Program-made: the position numbers and the translations under genes
Shown: piece after piece, positions 9,231 through 16,278 of the stretch
Position numbering within the stretch: the stretch's first letter is position 1
Layout: every line of letters starts with the position of its first letter
Notes under the pieces: generated by a model
The model's database searches: none
Seen by the model: only the letters and a program-made list of their open reading frames with translations
Told to the model about the DNA's origin: nothing
Assembly: GCF_000307875.1 (NCBI RefSeq)
Contig: NZ_AJLS01000127.1
Location: 1-64,000 of the forward strand
Reading direction: 5' to 3'
Length of the DNA: 64,000 nt
DNA from: Neobacillus bataviensis LMG 21833
GTDB taxonomy: Bacteria; Bacillota; Bacilli; Bacillales; Cytobacillaceae

Positions 9231-9271
9231 TGGAGAGAGCCTACCAGCGTGTAAGCTCTCTCCACTTTATT
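9231..9271 (+). terminator. Terminator of the phosphodiesterase-transporter operon
   Basis: GGAGAGAGC and GCTCTCTCC (9232-9240 and 9255-9263) form a perfect 9-bp stem, with A-rich sequence before and T-rich sequence after. It starts 4 bases after the transporter stop codon. Confidence 0.85.
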
Positions 9272-9300
9272 TAACATCGTATCCTTGGTCGTCAATCGTT

Positions 9301-9648
9301 TCATTTTTTCATTAATTTTTGGATAGTAACTAGAACCTCATCCAAAACCTCGTAATCGCCTTCCTGGATTCTCTCGACCACACAGCTCTTCAAATGACCT
9401 TCGAGCAAAATCTTGGCTACACTATTCAATGCCGATTGGGTGGCGGATATTTGATGAATGACATCATCACAGTAGGTATCTTTTTCAATTAAGCCCTTAA
9501 TGCCGCGGATTTGACCCTCAATCCGGTTAAGTCTTGTGACCAGATTACTTTTCACTTTATCCGAATGGTGACTCTTCCTGAGACCGCTCTCATGTGAACA
9601 GCACGAATCATCCATCAGTTCCTCTTCATTCCTGTTTTCCAAAGACAT
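9301..9648 (-). CDS. csoR: CsoR-type copper-sensing repressor
   Basis: The 115-residue protein is an all-helical DUF156 regulator. The Cu(I) ligands of CsoR are in place: Cys60 (DTYC), His85 and Cys89 (EGHLKSC). This separates it from the nickel and formaldehyde sensors RcnR and FrmR. CsoR dimers or tetramers leave DNA when Cu(I) binds and so derepress copper export. The N terminus carries an extra Cys/His-rich extension (DDSCCSHESG, then SHH) of unknown role. An ATG follows AAGGAAGGGG. No copA or copZ lies next to it here, so this is an orphan regulator acting in trans and probably on itself. Confidence 0.88.
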   Translation of the reverse strand: MSLENRNEEELMDDSCCSHESGLRKSHHSDKVKSNLVTRLNRIEGQIRGIKGLIEKDTYCDDVIHQISATQSALNSVAKILLEGHLKSCVVERIQEGDYEVLDEVLVTIQKLMKK

Positions 9649-9671
9649 CCAACCCCTTCCTTGTTAGCATT

Positions 9672-9695
9672 ATTATATCATACCCCCGTATCGTA
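9672..9695 (-). promoter_or_regulatory. csoR promoter with candidate CsoR operator
   Basis: On the minus strand a TATAAT (-10) is immediately preceded by TACGGGGGTATGA. The G-tract flanked by TAC/TAT resembles the GC-tract pseudo-palindromes bound by CsoR proteins. Its place inside the promoter spacer suggests autorepression. The -35 is weak. Confidence 0.55.
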
Positions 9696-9727
9696 AGGCG
9701 ATGAACAGATAGAAGTATCATTCATTC

Positions 9728-9763
9728 AAAAATAACCCCATCACACGTCGACCAAGTGATGGG
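9728..9763 (-). terminator. Terminator of the CBS-domain gene
   Basis: On the minus strand CCCATCAC and GTGATGGG form an 8-bp stem followed by GTTATTTTTG, 8 bases after the stop codon. Confidence 0.85.
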
Positions 9764-9771
9764 TCATTCAC

Positions 9772-10239
9772 CTATTCCATATTATGAACAATCGTTTGCT
9801 GGATATTGCGAATCACATCACCACGGCTAATGACACCGACCACATGATTTTGTTCATCAACGACTGGAAGCTTCTTAAAGTGGTGTTTTGACAAAAGCTC
9901 CACAACTGTTCTCATATCATCCTCGGGAAAAACCGTTACGATTCCGTGTGTTTTGGCAATTTTGCTAATTTCCGTATTGGCTAATTCCTTTAGGCGGTTG
10001 TCCATATCTTCTTTGGCGACGTATGTGATAAAGCTGAAATAATCTGGTATTCGGCGATCGACCGGCTTAATCGCACGTAAAATATCTCCATCTGTTACCA
10101 TTCCCAATAACGTGCCATCTTTTTTCAAAATGGGCACACCACCGATTTTTTTCTCGACAAACAAAGCCATAACGTCTTTTATGGATCTTTCAGGACTTAC
10201 CGAAATAACATCTTTCACCATAAATTCTCTAACTTTCAT
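9772..10239 (-). CDS. CBS-domain pair protein
   Basis: The protein of about 155 residues is made of two CBS domains in tandem (about 5-60 and 90-150), with repeats such as GGVPILKKDG ... GMVTDGDILR and KKLPVVDEQN ... GVISRGDVIR. A CBS pair forms a Bateman module that typically binds adenine nucleotides and senses energy state. No catalytic domain is attached, so it presumably signals through partners. The start is ambiguous: MKVREFMVKD (ATG at 10239) is the usual beginning of the family, while an ATG at 10245 and a GTG at 10248 lie just upstream. It is monocistronic with its own terminator. Confidence 0.88.
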   Translation of the reverse strand: MKVREFMVKDVISVSPERSIKDVMALFVEKKIGGVPILKKDGTLLGMVTDGDILRAIKPVDRRIPDYFSFITYVAKEDMDNRLKELANTEISKIAKTHGIVTVFPEDDMRTVVELLSKHHFKKLPVVDEQNHVVGVISRGDVIRNIQQTIVHNME

Positions 10240-10366
10240 GATCATCACATTCTTTCGTTTAGGATAGGGTTTTATTTTTTCATAAGTTTTACTTTGAGTG
10301 ATTTCAGTTCTTTCATATCAAAAATGGGTTCGATATTCAAACGGTAACTTCCTCCCTAGATCGTAC

Positions 10367-11023
10367 CTATTCCTTTTTTTCAAATCCGCTTTTCCGTAAC
10401 TGTTCCAACGCTGCAGGGGGAAAAACCATCCGGCAAATCACCCTAGCCAATTCCTGACAATCTACCTTTTTCCCACTTTGGCTTTGTTTATCAAGACCAT
10501 TCTCGACTAACACCATGATGGCCCATGTGACCGTGTCTAAATCTAAATCCGGCCAAGTTAATCCACTTTCGCTTGCTTGTTTTAATCCCGAATGCATTCT
10601 GGCATGGATTTTCCGCCTTGCTACACCAAGCACCTCTGCAAGTTCTGAATCTTTTGTCATCAACTCCGGAAGAACGCGCTGGAGTCCAAGTTCATTACGC
10701 CGGATATAATGGGCTTCTAATAATGCCGCCAATACAGATTCTGGGTCACGCGAAACCCAGCTTGGTTCCGGTGGAAGAAATTTTTCTAATTTATCCTCTA
10801 AAAGTGACATTAAAAGCTGCCGTTTATCCGAAAAATAGCGATAAAATGTTCCGGTCGCTACCCCTGCATGGGCAGCAATTTCCTTTGCCGTTGTTTGTTC
10901 ATACCCTTTAGAATTAAATAAAGTATATCCGCTTTCAATCAGTGCATTTCTTTTTTGCTGGGCGCGTTCCTGTTTAGGGACAAATGGAAATTCACCAACA
11001 AGTTTCTCATCATGATCTGGCAT
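10367..11023 (-). CDS. TetR/AcrR family transcriptional regulator
   Basis: The protein has 218 residues. A TetR N-terminal helix-turn-helix spans about 20-70 (QQKRNALIESGYTLF, then AKEIAAHAGVATGTFYRYFSDK), followed by an alpha-helical ligand-binding domain of unknown specificity. The ATG follows an almost ideal GAGGTGATC. Two TGAACCA-type palindromes lie upstream, one overlapping its own weak promoter and one in a strong divergent promoter, which implies autoregulation and control of the divergent transcript. A related half-site occurs at the promoter of the R2lox operon near 17.9 kb, so the regulator may control lipid catabolism. That link is inference only. Confidence 0.88.
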   Translation of the reverse strand: MPDHDEKLVGEFPFVPKQERAQQKRNALIESGYTLFNSKGYEQTTAKEIAAHAGVATGTFYRYFSDKRQLLMSLLEDKLEKFLPPEPSWVSRDPESVLAALLEAHYIRRNELGLQRVLPELMTKDSELAEVLGVARRKIHARMHSGLKQASESGLTWPDLDLDTVTWAIMVLVENGLDKQSQSGKKVDCQELARVICRMVFPPAALEQLRKSGFEKKE

Positions 11024-11062
11024 TTGATCACCTCAGTGCTATCATAACACGATTTTATAATT

Positions 11063-11076
11063 TGAACCATAGTTCA
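11063..11076. promoter_or_regulatory. Candidate TetR operator O1
   Basis: TGAACCATAGTTCA is a near-perfect palindrome. It overlaps the likely -35 of the TetR gene (minus strand, -10 TATGAT 17 bases further on), 40 bases before that gene's start. Confidence 0.65.
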
Positions 11077-11084
11077 CTTTTTCA

Positions 11085-11127
11085 TTGACAGCGCATCTAA
11101 AACATGTGATACTTGAACCATGGTTCA
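11085..11127 (+). promoter_or_regulatory. Strong promoter with TetR operator O2
   Basis: TTGACA at 11085-11090, a 17-base spacer and GATACT at 11108-11113 with an extended TG make a good sigma-A promoter reading rightward. The perfect palindrome TGAACCATGGTTCA at 11114-11127 follows the -10 directly and covers the transcription start. This is a typical repressor position. The only gene downstream before a terminator is the small ORF at 11323. Confidence 0.65.
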
Positions 11128-11322
11128 TGTTATATTCATTCAATTGTTTAACACCCCTTGCAAAATAAATGAGTGTAACAGGACCAATTTTTTATTCATT
11201 TTTTCCATAAAGGTTAAACGGTAAAGCAGGAATTTAAATTTTTTATGCGAATAATGTAAAGTATTATTATAATTTATTTTTTTATAATACATGGGTGATA
11301 AAATTGAAAGGTGTTGATTAAT

Positions 11323-11484
11323 TTGGCTAATCAAAGTGAATCGAAGAAAATCTCTGTTAATTCAACTATTTCATTAAAGGGAATTGTGAAGGCCATTTTC
11401 AACGATACCGTTCATGTCCAAATTGGCGGAAAAATCATTCCCATACCTGCATCAGATTTCATGCTCGATAAACCAAGAAAGTAA
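11323..11484 (+). CDS. Small conserved-looking protein, 53 aa
   Basis: A TTG start preceded at good distance by GAAAGGTG opens a 53-codon frame ending in TAA at 11482-11484, right before a strong terminator. The product is MANQSESKKISV..., with a short beta-rich core containing GIVKAIFNDTVHVQIGGKI and a basic end (DKPRK). The core could be a small OB- or SH3-like barrel, but I do not recognise the family. It is the only coding candidate downstream of the TetR-controlled promoter at 11085, about 200 bases away. Confidence 0.6.
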   Translation: MANQSESKKISVNSTISLKGIVKAIFNDTVHVQIGGKIIPIPASDFMLDKPRK

Positions 11485-11486
11485 CC

Positions 11487-11517
11487 AAAAAGCTCATCAC
11501 TTATGTGGTGAGCTTTT
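11487..11517. terminator. Bidirectional terminator
   Basis: AAAAGCTCATCAC and GTGGTGAGCTTTT pair around a 4-base loop, with T-runs on both strands. It serves the small ORF (+) and tag (-) and overlaps the tag stop codon. Confidence 0.88.
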
Positions 11518-12097
11518 CCTCATTTATCCCAAGTGAGTTGTTCCTTTTATGATAACAATCACAGCTGACAATATGGTCATTTACCATTCCCGTTGCCTGC
11601 ATAAACGCGTAGCAAATCGTCGAGCCGACAAATTTAAAGCCGCGTTTCTTTAAATCCTTACTCATCTTATCACTAATTCCTGTTGTGGCCGGAACATCTT
11701 TCATTTCCTTGAAATGATTTTGAATCGGTTTCCCGTCAACAAATGACCATATATAGGTGTGGAAGGCTCCAAATTCTTCAACAATCTTTAAATAGGCCTT
11801 GGCATTCGTAACAACCGCATTAACTTTCAGCTTATTCCTGACAATGCCTTCATTATGTAAAAGCTCAGCGATTTTTTCTTCATCATACTGGGCAATTTTT
11901 TCTGCCTCAAATTGATCAAACGCCTGCCGGTAATTCTCCCGTTTTTTTAAAATGGTATACCAGCTGAGGCCCGCCTGTGCACCCTCAAGATTTACATACT
12001 CAAATAGCAGCCTGTCATCATAAACGGGCACCCCCCATTCATGGTCATGATAATCGATATATAAGGGATCCTGATTCACCCAACCACATCTGTTCAT
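11501..12097 (-). CDS. tag: DNA-3-methyladenine glycosylase I
   Basis: This 198-residue base-excision repair enzyme removes 3-methyladenine from DNA. The N terminus MNRCGWVNQDP and DYHDHEWGVP are diagnostic for Tag. The zinc ligands of the family are present as the Cys of RCGW, the His of HDHEWG, and the His and Cys of NDHIVSCDCY near the C terminus. A helix-hairpin-helix region lies in the middle. The second of two in-frame ATGs is preferred because GGAGGT lies 8 bases before it and only 2 before the first. It is transcribed alone. Confidence 0.95.
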   Translation of the reverse strand: MNRCGWVNQDPLYIDYHDHEWGVPVYDDRLLFEYVNLEGAQAGLSWYTILKKRENYRQAFDQFEAEKIAQYDEEKIAELLHNEGIVRNKLKVNAVVTNAKAYLKIVEEFGAFHTYIWSFVDGKPIQNHFKEMKDVPATTGISDKMSKDLKKRGFKFVGSTICYAFMQATGMVNDHIVSCDCYHKRNNSLGINEEKLTT

Positions 12098-12261
12098 GTT
12101 CATTTACCTCCATTTATGCATACTCATTCATTAAGTATTACACATTTATCACAAAAAAGAACCTTCTAAACATATAAATACAAGTAGTAGACCAGCCCAT
12201 TCATGTCCGTTCTTCAAAGCATAAAATAACTCATCTAAAAAAATGGAAGGTGGAATGTGGT

Positions 12262-12858
12262 ATGGGATTATATATAAATAAAAGGAATCATCCCGAAGTA
12301 TATAAAAATGAACAAAATCTCAATGAATCAAATCAGTCTTTTTCACGACAAGATTTCCTTGCAGAATTAATTAGTGACCAGCAAAAAGCTAATAATGCAC
12401 TTAATCAGGCACTCGCTGAACTAGGATTGCGCTATTCCCAACAAGAGGAATCAAAAGTACATCAGTGGAATCAAATCGACACACAGCTGAAAGATTTAAG
12501 AAATCGTTTAGAGAAAAATGAGGAAGCTAACCAGCAGCTTGCCATGCAAATGAACGAACAACTGGAATTGCAAAAGACGGCAGCGGAGAAAATGGAAAAA
12601 CAGGAGGAATTACAAGGCAGTGTCTTGAAACGGTTGGACAATCAAGACGCGCTATTAGACAAATTAGCTCGCCAAGTAAACCATATTCGCTCGATTCTTT
12701 TTGAACGAACCAATTACTTAGCATCGAAAATTGATGATGGCTACAAACTGACATCATCCTATGTCTATAAGTTGATGACAGGCTCCGAAAAGCCGTTGAC
12801 CTTTTTCCTAATGAATCATAAAAATGAAGAAAGCCAGAAAAAAGCCGATTCCCTTTAA
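12262..12858 (+). CDS. Coiled-coil protein of unknown function
   Basis: The ATG at 12262 lies 8 bases after AAGGTGG; the GTG at 12250 is inside that site. The 198-residue product is hydrophilic and rich in Gln, Glu, Lys and Asn. Heptad-like patterns run from about 40 to 150, so it is probably a long coiled coil. It ends with a more mixed segment (DDGYKLTSSYVYKLM, then PLTFFLMNHK). There is no signal peptide or membrane segment. I do not recognise the family. It could be a structural, spore-related or scaffold protein; nothing next to it indicates a role. Confidence 0.65.
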   Translation: MGLYINKRNHPEVYKNEQNLNESNQSFSRQDFLAELISDQQKANNALNQALAELGLRYSQQEESKVHQWNQIDTQLKDLRNRLEKNEEANQQLAMQMNEQLELQKTAAEKMEKQEELQGSVLKRLDNQDALLDKLARQVNHIRSILFERTNYLASKIDDGYKLTSSYVYKLMTGSEKPLTFFLMNHKNEESQKKADSL

Positions 12859-12865
12859 GAAATAG

Positions 12866-12894
12866 AAAAACCGTTCAGGAGTGAACGGCTTTTT
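12866..12894. terminator. Bidirectional terminator
   Basis: AAAAACCGTTCA and TGAACGGCTTTTT pair around GGAG. It lies between the convergent coiled-coil gene and ppaC. Confidence 0.85.
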
Positions 12895-12896
12895 CC

Positions 12897-13826
12897 TTAT
12901 TTTGTGAAAATATCTGTTAAAACAGGTACGATTTGCTTCTTACGAGAAACGACGCCCTTTAATGTTGCTTTATTATTATTAAGTGTAACGTTATAAGCTT
13001 TTTCCACAGCTTCGGTCTTGCTGCCAAGAGCTAACCCAACCGAATCATTCGTTAAGATATCCGTAACGACAAATAGGAATAAATCCAAGTTCTTTTCTTC
13101 GATTATTGCAGAAATGGCGGCTTCCAATTCTTCTTGACGGGCAAGTGCATCATTAGTGTCCACGACATTCACTTGGGCAATTTCTACTTTACTAGCACCC
13201 ATTTCAAATCCCTTTGCATCAAGGCTTAGAAGCTCCGCTACAGATTTATCACGGACATCTGCACCGGCTTTTAACATTTCTAAACCATAGCTGTCCGCAT
13301 CAACACCCGCAATCTCTGCTAATTCACGCGCTGCTGCCACATCTTCAGGCGTGCAGGTTGGTGATTTAAACAATAATGTGTCGGAAATAATCGCCGATAA
13401 CATGAGGCCTGCTATTTCTGGTTTAATCTCTTTACCGTTTTCTTTATACAATTTATTTAAAATAGTTGCCGTGCAGCCAACAGGCTCGCAGCGATAATAC
13501 AAGGGATCACTTGTCTCAAAATTGGCAATGCGGTGATGGTCGATTACTTCTAGTACGCGAACTTCATGAATATCATTGGCACTTTGCTGGCGTTCATTGT
13601 GGTCAACTAAAATAACAGAGTTCACTTCAGTTGCGACCGCTTCAACCAACCGAGGAATCTCAGCATTAAATTGCGTAAGCGCATATTGTGTTTCGCCATT
13701 AATTTGTCCGAGACGGATCGGTTCAACGTCCATTCCTAATTGCTTTTTTAAGTCCGCATAGGCAATCGCCGAACAAATCGTATCTGTGTCAGGATTTTTA
13801 TGACCAAAAATAAGTACTTTTTCCAT
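12897..13826 (-). CDS. ppaC: Manganese-dependent inorganic pyrophosphatase
   Basis: This 309-residue family II pyrophosphatase hydrolyses PPi to two phosphates and pulls biosynthetic reactions, including acyl-CoA ligation, forward. All signatures are present: GHKNPDTDT near the N terminus, VDHNE, the DHH motif VIDHHRI near residue 97, and the C-terminal phosphate-binding SRKKQIVP. It has no CBS insert, so it is the short, unregulated form. GGGAG precedes the ATG. It is transcribed alone, ending at a terminator shared with the preceding convergent gene. Confidence 0.97.
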   Translation of the reverse strand: MEKVLIFGHKNPDTDTICSAIAYADLKKQLGMDVEPIRLGQINGETQYALTQFNAEIPRLVEAVATEVNSVILVDHNERQQSANDIHEVRVLEVIDHHRIANFETSDPLYYRCEPVGCTATILNKLYKENGKEIKPEIAGLMLSAIISDTLLFKSPTCTPEDVAAARELAEIAGVDADSYGLEMLKAGADVRDKSVAELLSLDAKGFEMGASKVEIAQVNVVDTNDALARQEELEAAISAIIEEKNLDLFLFVVTDILTNDSVGLALGSKTEAVEKAYNVTLNNNKATLKGVVSRKKQIVPVLTDIFTK

Positions 13827-13954
13827 GTTACTACTCCCAATCGTATTAAATTATGTAGGACAAGCCCAAACCTTGAGATTGACCCTAACGAAAATTATAT
13901 CTTAATACGATGGTTGTTTCAAAAAAAAAAATACTTAGTTCATGTTAATATTTT

Positions 13955-13993
13955 TTAAAAGAAGAAAGGTACTCCAAAAAGTACCTTTCTTTC
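13955..13993 (-). terminator. Terminator of the Fe-ADH / R2lox operon
   Basis: AAGAAAGGTACT and AGTACCTTTCTT form a perfect 12-bp stem with a 6-base loop, followed on the minus strand by CTTTTAAAAAAT. It lies 12 bases after the alcohol dehydrogenase stop codon. Confidence 0.8.
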
Positions 13994-14004
13994 CTACTAT
14001 TTAT

Positions 14005-15219
14005 TTACTTTACCCCGACGGGCACGACCTTCTGCCCAATCGCAGCTATCAATTCTTTAGACATCGGGAAGCTCAAAGCCGCTGGATCCTTCATGACGGC
14101 TGGAATCGTCATCGCAAGATCCTCTTCTGTAATATTGAACTCTTTAAAATCTGCCGGCAGACCCACTTTATGCTGCAGTAAACGAATCTTTTCTACGATC
14201 TTTGCGAAGCCAACATCCTGGGTATCATCCTTCACGTCCACTTCCAATGCCTGCGCTAACTCTGCGACCTTCGGCAAATACAATTGCGGAACCATCTCCA
14301 TCACCACCGGTAAAAAGACGGCATTGGCCAAACCGTGCGGGATACGGAACAAGGCACCATAGGCATGGGCCAAATTGTGAACCGGAATCGCATTTAACGC
14401 AAAACTAAAGGCGGTAATCCCCATTAGGCTTGCTTGAAGCAAATCCAACCGGGCATCAAGATTCCCACCATCCTCCACCGCCACAGGTAGATTTTTCTCA
14501 ATTAATCGGATGGCATGCAGGGCATAGGCATCCGTAAGACCGGTTGCCGTTGGCGAGGCAAGTGCTTCAATCGCATGGGTTAAAGCATCAAAACCAGTAA
14601 ACGCGGTAATCCTTGGCGGCAATCCGACCGTTAAATCGGGATCCAAAATGGCCATATCGGCGCTTATAAATGGATTGATGATATTAGTCTTCATTTGGAT
14701 ATCTTCATTAAAAACAACACAAATCGGTGAAACCTCAGAACCCGTTCCTGCTGTTGTCGGAATCGCAATATGCGGGATCGGCATATAATTTGCCTTCGGA
14801 AATTGTTCGTATAATAGTCCGCCTGGAATGGCCTCTTTAATATCAGATAAGCCCTTGTGGAGTGCATATTTAACACCTTTTACCGTATCAAGAACACTCC
14901 CGCCGCCAACAGCTAACAGTGCATCTGCTCCCACTTTCTTAGCGTAGCGAACTGCATCATTAATGCAGCGGCTTTCAGCATCTTGGGCAATATCGAGATA
15001 GGTTCCAACTAATTGGGGTCCGCTTCCATTACCTGTCAGCTCAAAAATGGAAGCTACTTTTTCAACCACGCCTGCTTTTTCTAATCCACGGTCACTAAGT
15101 AAAAGCACCCGTTTTGCTCCAAGACCGGCAAATAAACTTGGAACCATTGCCCGTGAATTTGAACCGCTGTAAATACACGTACGTAACATAAACTGCGATA
15201 AGGTTGTTTTCATTTTCAT
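14005..15219 (-). CDS. Iron-containing alcohol dehydrogenase
   Basis: The protein of about 404 residues is a type III, metal-dependent alcohol dehydrogenase. It has the NAD-binding GGGSVLDTVKG near residue 100, the family signature GTGSEVSPICVVF, GFDALTHAIEALAS near 200, and the metal-binding His cluster HNLAHAYGALFRIPHG near 260-280. Such enzymes interconvert alcohols and aldehydes using NAD(P)H. It lies 135 bases downstream of the R2lox gene on the same strand with no clear terminator between, so it may act on the R2lox product. A TTGACA with a poor -10 in that gap could give it a secondary promoter. The exact start is uncertain (ATG at 15219 or 15213 after AAGAGGTG). Confidence 0.93.
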   Translation of the reverse strand: MKMKTTLSQFMLRTCIYSGSNSRAMVPSLFAGLGAKRVLLLSDRGLEKAGVVEKVASIFELTGNGSGPQLVGTYLDIAQDAESRCINDAVRYAKKVGADALLAVGGGSVLDTVKGVKYALHKGLSDIKEAIPGGLLYEQFPKANYMPIPHIAIPTTAGTGSEVSPICVVFNEDIQMKTNIINPFISADMAILDPDLTVGLPPRITAFTGFDALTHAIEALASPTATGLTDAYALHAIRLIEKNLPVAVEDGGNLDARLDLLQASLMGITAFSFALNAIPVHNLAHAYGALFRIPHGLANAVFLPVVMEMVPQLYLPKVAELAQALEVDVKDDTQDVGFAKIVEKIRLLQHKVGLPADFKEFNITEEDLAMTIPAVMKDPAALSFPMSKELIAAIGQKVVPVGVK

Positions 15220-15360
15220 CTTCACCTCTTCTTAGTTTTGTCCAAAAAGATTCCGTACCAATTGCGTCTGTCAAGCTCAGGTGACATCGATGTGTGTACA
15301 TGTTTTACCTGTGAATAGGTATCGAGTGAATGCTGACCAATTAATTTTTTTGTGACCTCG

Positions 15361-16254
15361 TTATAGTACTCCTAACTCGCTATCTGTATATCTATTAATC
15401 TCTTCGATTTTTTTACCTTTGGCCCGCGCTAAAATTTCCATTCGGACAGAAAGTTGTTTTAAGGTAAAGTTCATGATGTCATCTGGATTCCCTCCGAAGG
15501 AACTAACCTCCCTTCCAGCGATCCCCTCCTGATTCAGCCTAATTGCTAACGGAGTTAATTCCGCCATTTTTGCAGCAACAAAATCAAAAAGATGTGGGTG
15601 TTCACAAATCAATCGTTGCAGAAGGAAGGTGCCATAGCCGATATGTCTCGACTCATCCTTCTTTAAATTACCGACCCCTTCAAGAAGGGCTGGCATAATT
15701 CCTGCCGTTTCCAGTGCTGCATAGAAGGAAAAATAACCGGTTTCCGCCAAAACACCTTCAACAAACATGTTGTAGACTACGGATGCCTCAGCGATCGCTT
15801 CCGGTGATTGGTCGTTCACAAGCCGTTCCATCGCTGTAGGGAGAATTTCATAGAAAATCTTCTGATAGGTTTCCGTATGAAAGTGAGACAAATCGCCTTT
15901 CTCGCCAATGGCATTCAAAACAAGCCGGAAAAATTCTGTGTGCTTTGCCTCCTCAAATAAAAAGGTGGTTAAAAACATTTCCTCTTCCAGTCGCCCCTCT
16001 TTGGCGATAGCCATTATCAAAGGAAGAAGATCCAATGTAACAGCTTCCTCGCCAGCCTGAAATTGTGAAATTAACCGCAAAATATCTTCCTTTTGCTCAG
16101 CATTAAGCGTTTTCCAATCTTTTTGGTCCTGACTAAAATCAAGATCTGCCGGGTTCCACGTTCCTAATCTCTTTGCTTTTTGATAGAGACGATATGGGAA
16201 GGAATCCTCTAGCAAACCCCGTTTACTCGTCGTTAAAATGGTCCTCTTTTCCAT
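15361..16254 (-). CDS. R2-like ligand-binding oxidase (R2lox)
   Basis: This 297-residue ferritin-like protein would often be labelled ribonucleotide reductase beta subunit. Its metal ligands fit R2lox: Glu69, Glu102 and His105 (EEAKH), Glu166, Glu201 and His204 (DESRH). Val72 and Tyr161 are at the positions that form the Val-Tyr ether cross-link in Geobacillus R2lox (72 and 162 there). R2lox assembles a Mn/Fe cofactor, performs two-electron oxidations with O2 and was crystallised with a fatty-acid-like ligand; its natural substrate is unknown. There is no ribonucleotide reductase large subunit nearby. It lies 24 bases downstream of an acyl-CoA ligase and upstream of an alcohol dehydrogenase. 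AAGGAGGAGG precedes the ATG. Confidence 0.9.
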   Translation of the reverse strand: MEKRTILTTSKRGLLEDSFPYRLYQKAKRLGTWNPADLDFSQDQKDWKTLNAEQKEDILRLISQFQAGEEAVTLDLLPLIMAIAKEGRLEEEMFLTTFLFEEAKHTEFFRLVLNAIGEKGDLSHFHTETYQKIFYEILPTAMERLVNDQSPEAIAEASVVYNMFVEGVLAETGYFSFYAALETAGIMPALLEGVGNLKKDESRHIGYGTFLLQRLICEHPHLFDFVAAKMAELTPLAIRLNQEGIAGREVSSFGGNPDDIMNFTLKQLSVRMEILARAKGKKIEEINRYTDSELGVL

Positions 16255-16278
16255 ATAAATCCTCCTCCTTTTTAATCA

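Noticed and set aside
11140..11334. 64-codon reverse frame upstream of the TetR gene
   Set aside because: Composition is AT-driven and it lies antisense to the well-supported small ORF and its leader; no start signal.
15226..15360. Independent promoter and terminator between R2lox and Fe-ADH
   Set aside because: TTGACA is present but the -10 is poor, and no terminator hairpin is visible; co-transcription is simpler.
15361..16254. Ribonucleotide reductase beta subunit
   Set aside because: The Val72/Tyr161 cross-link pair, the lack of a large subunit nearby and the lipid-gene setting fit R2lox instead.
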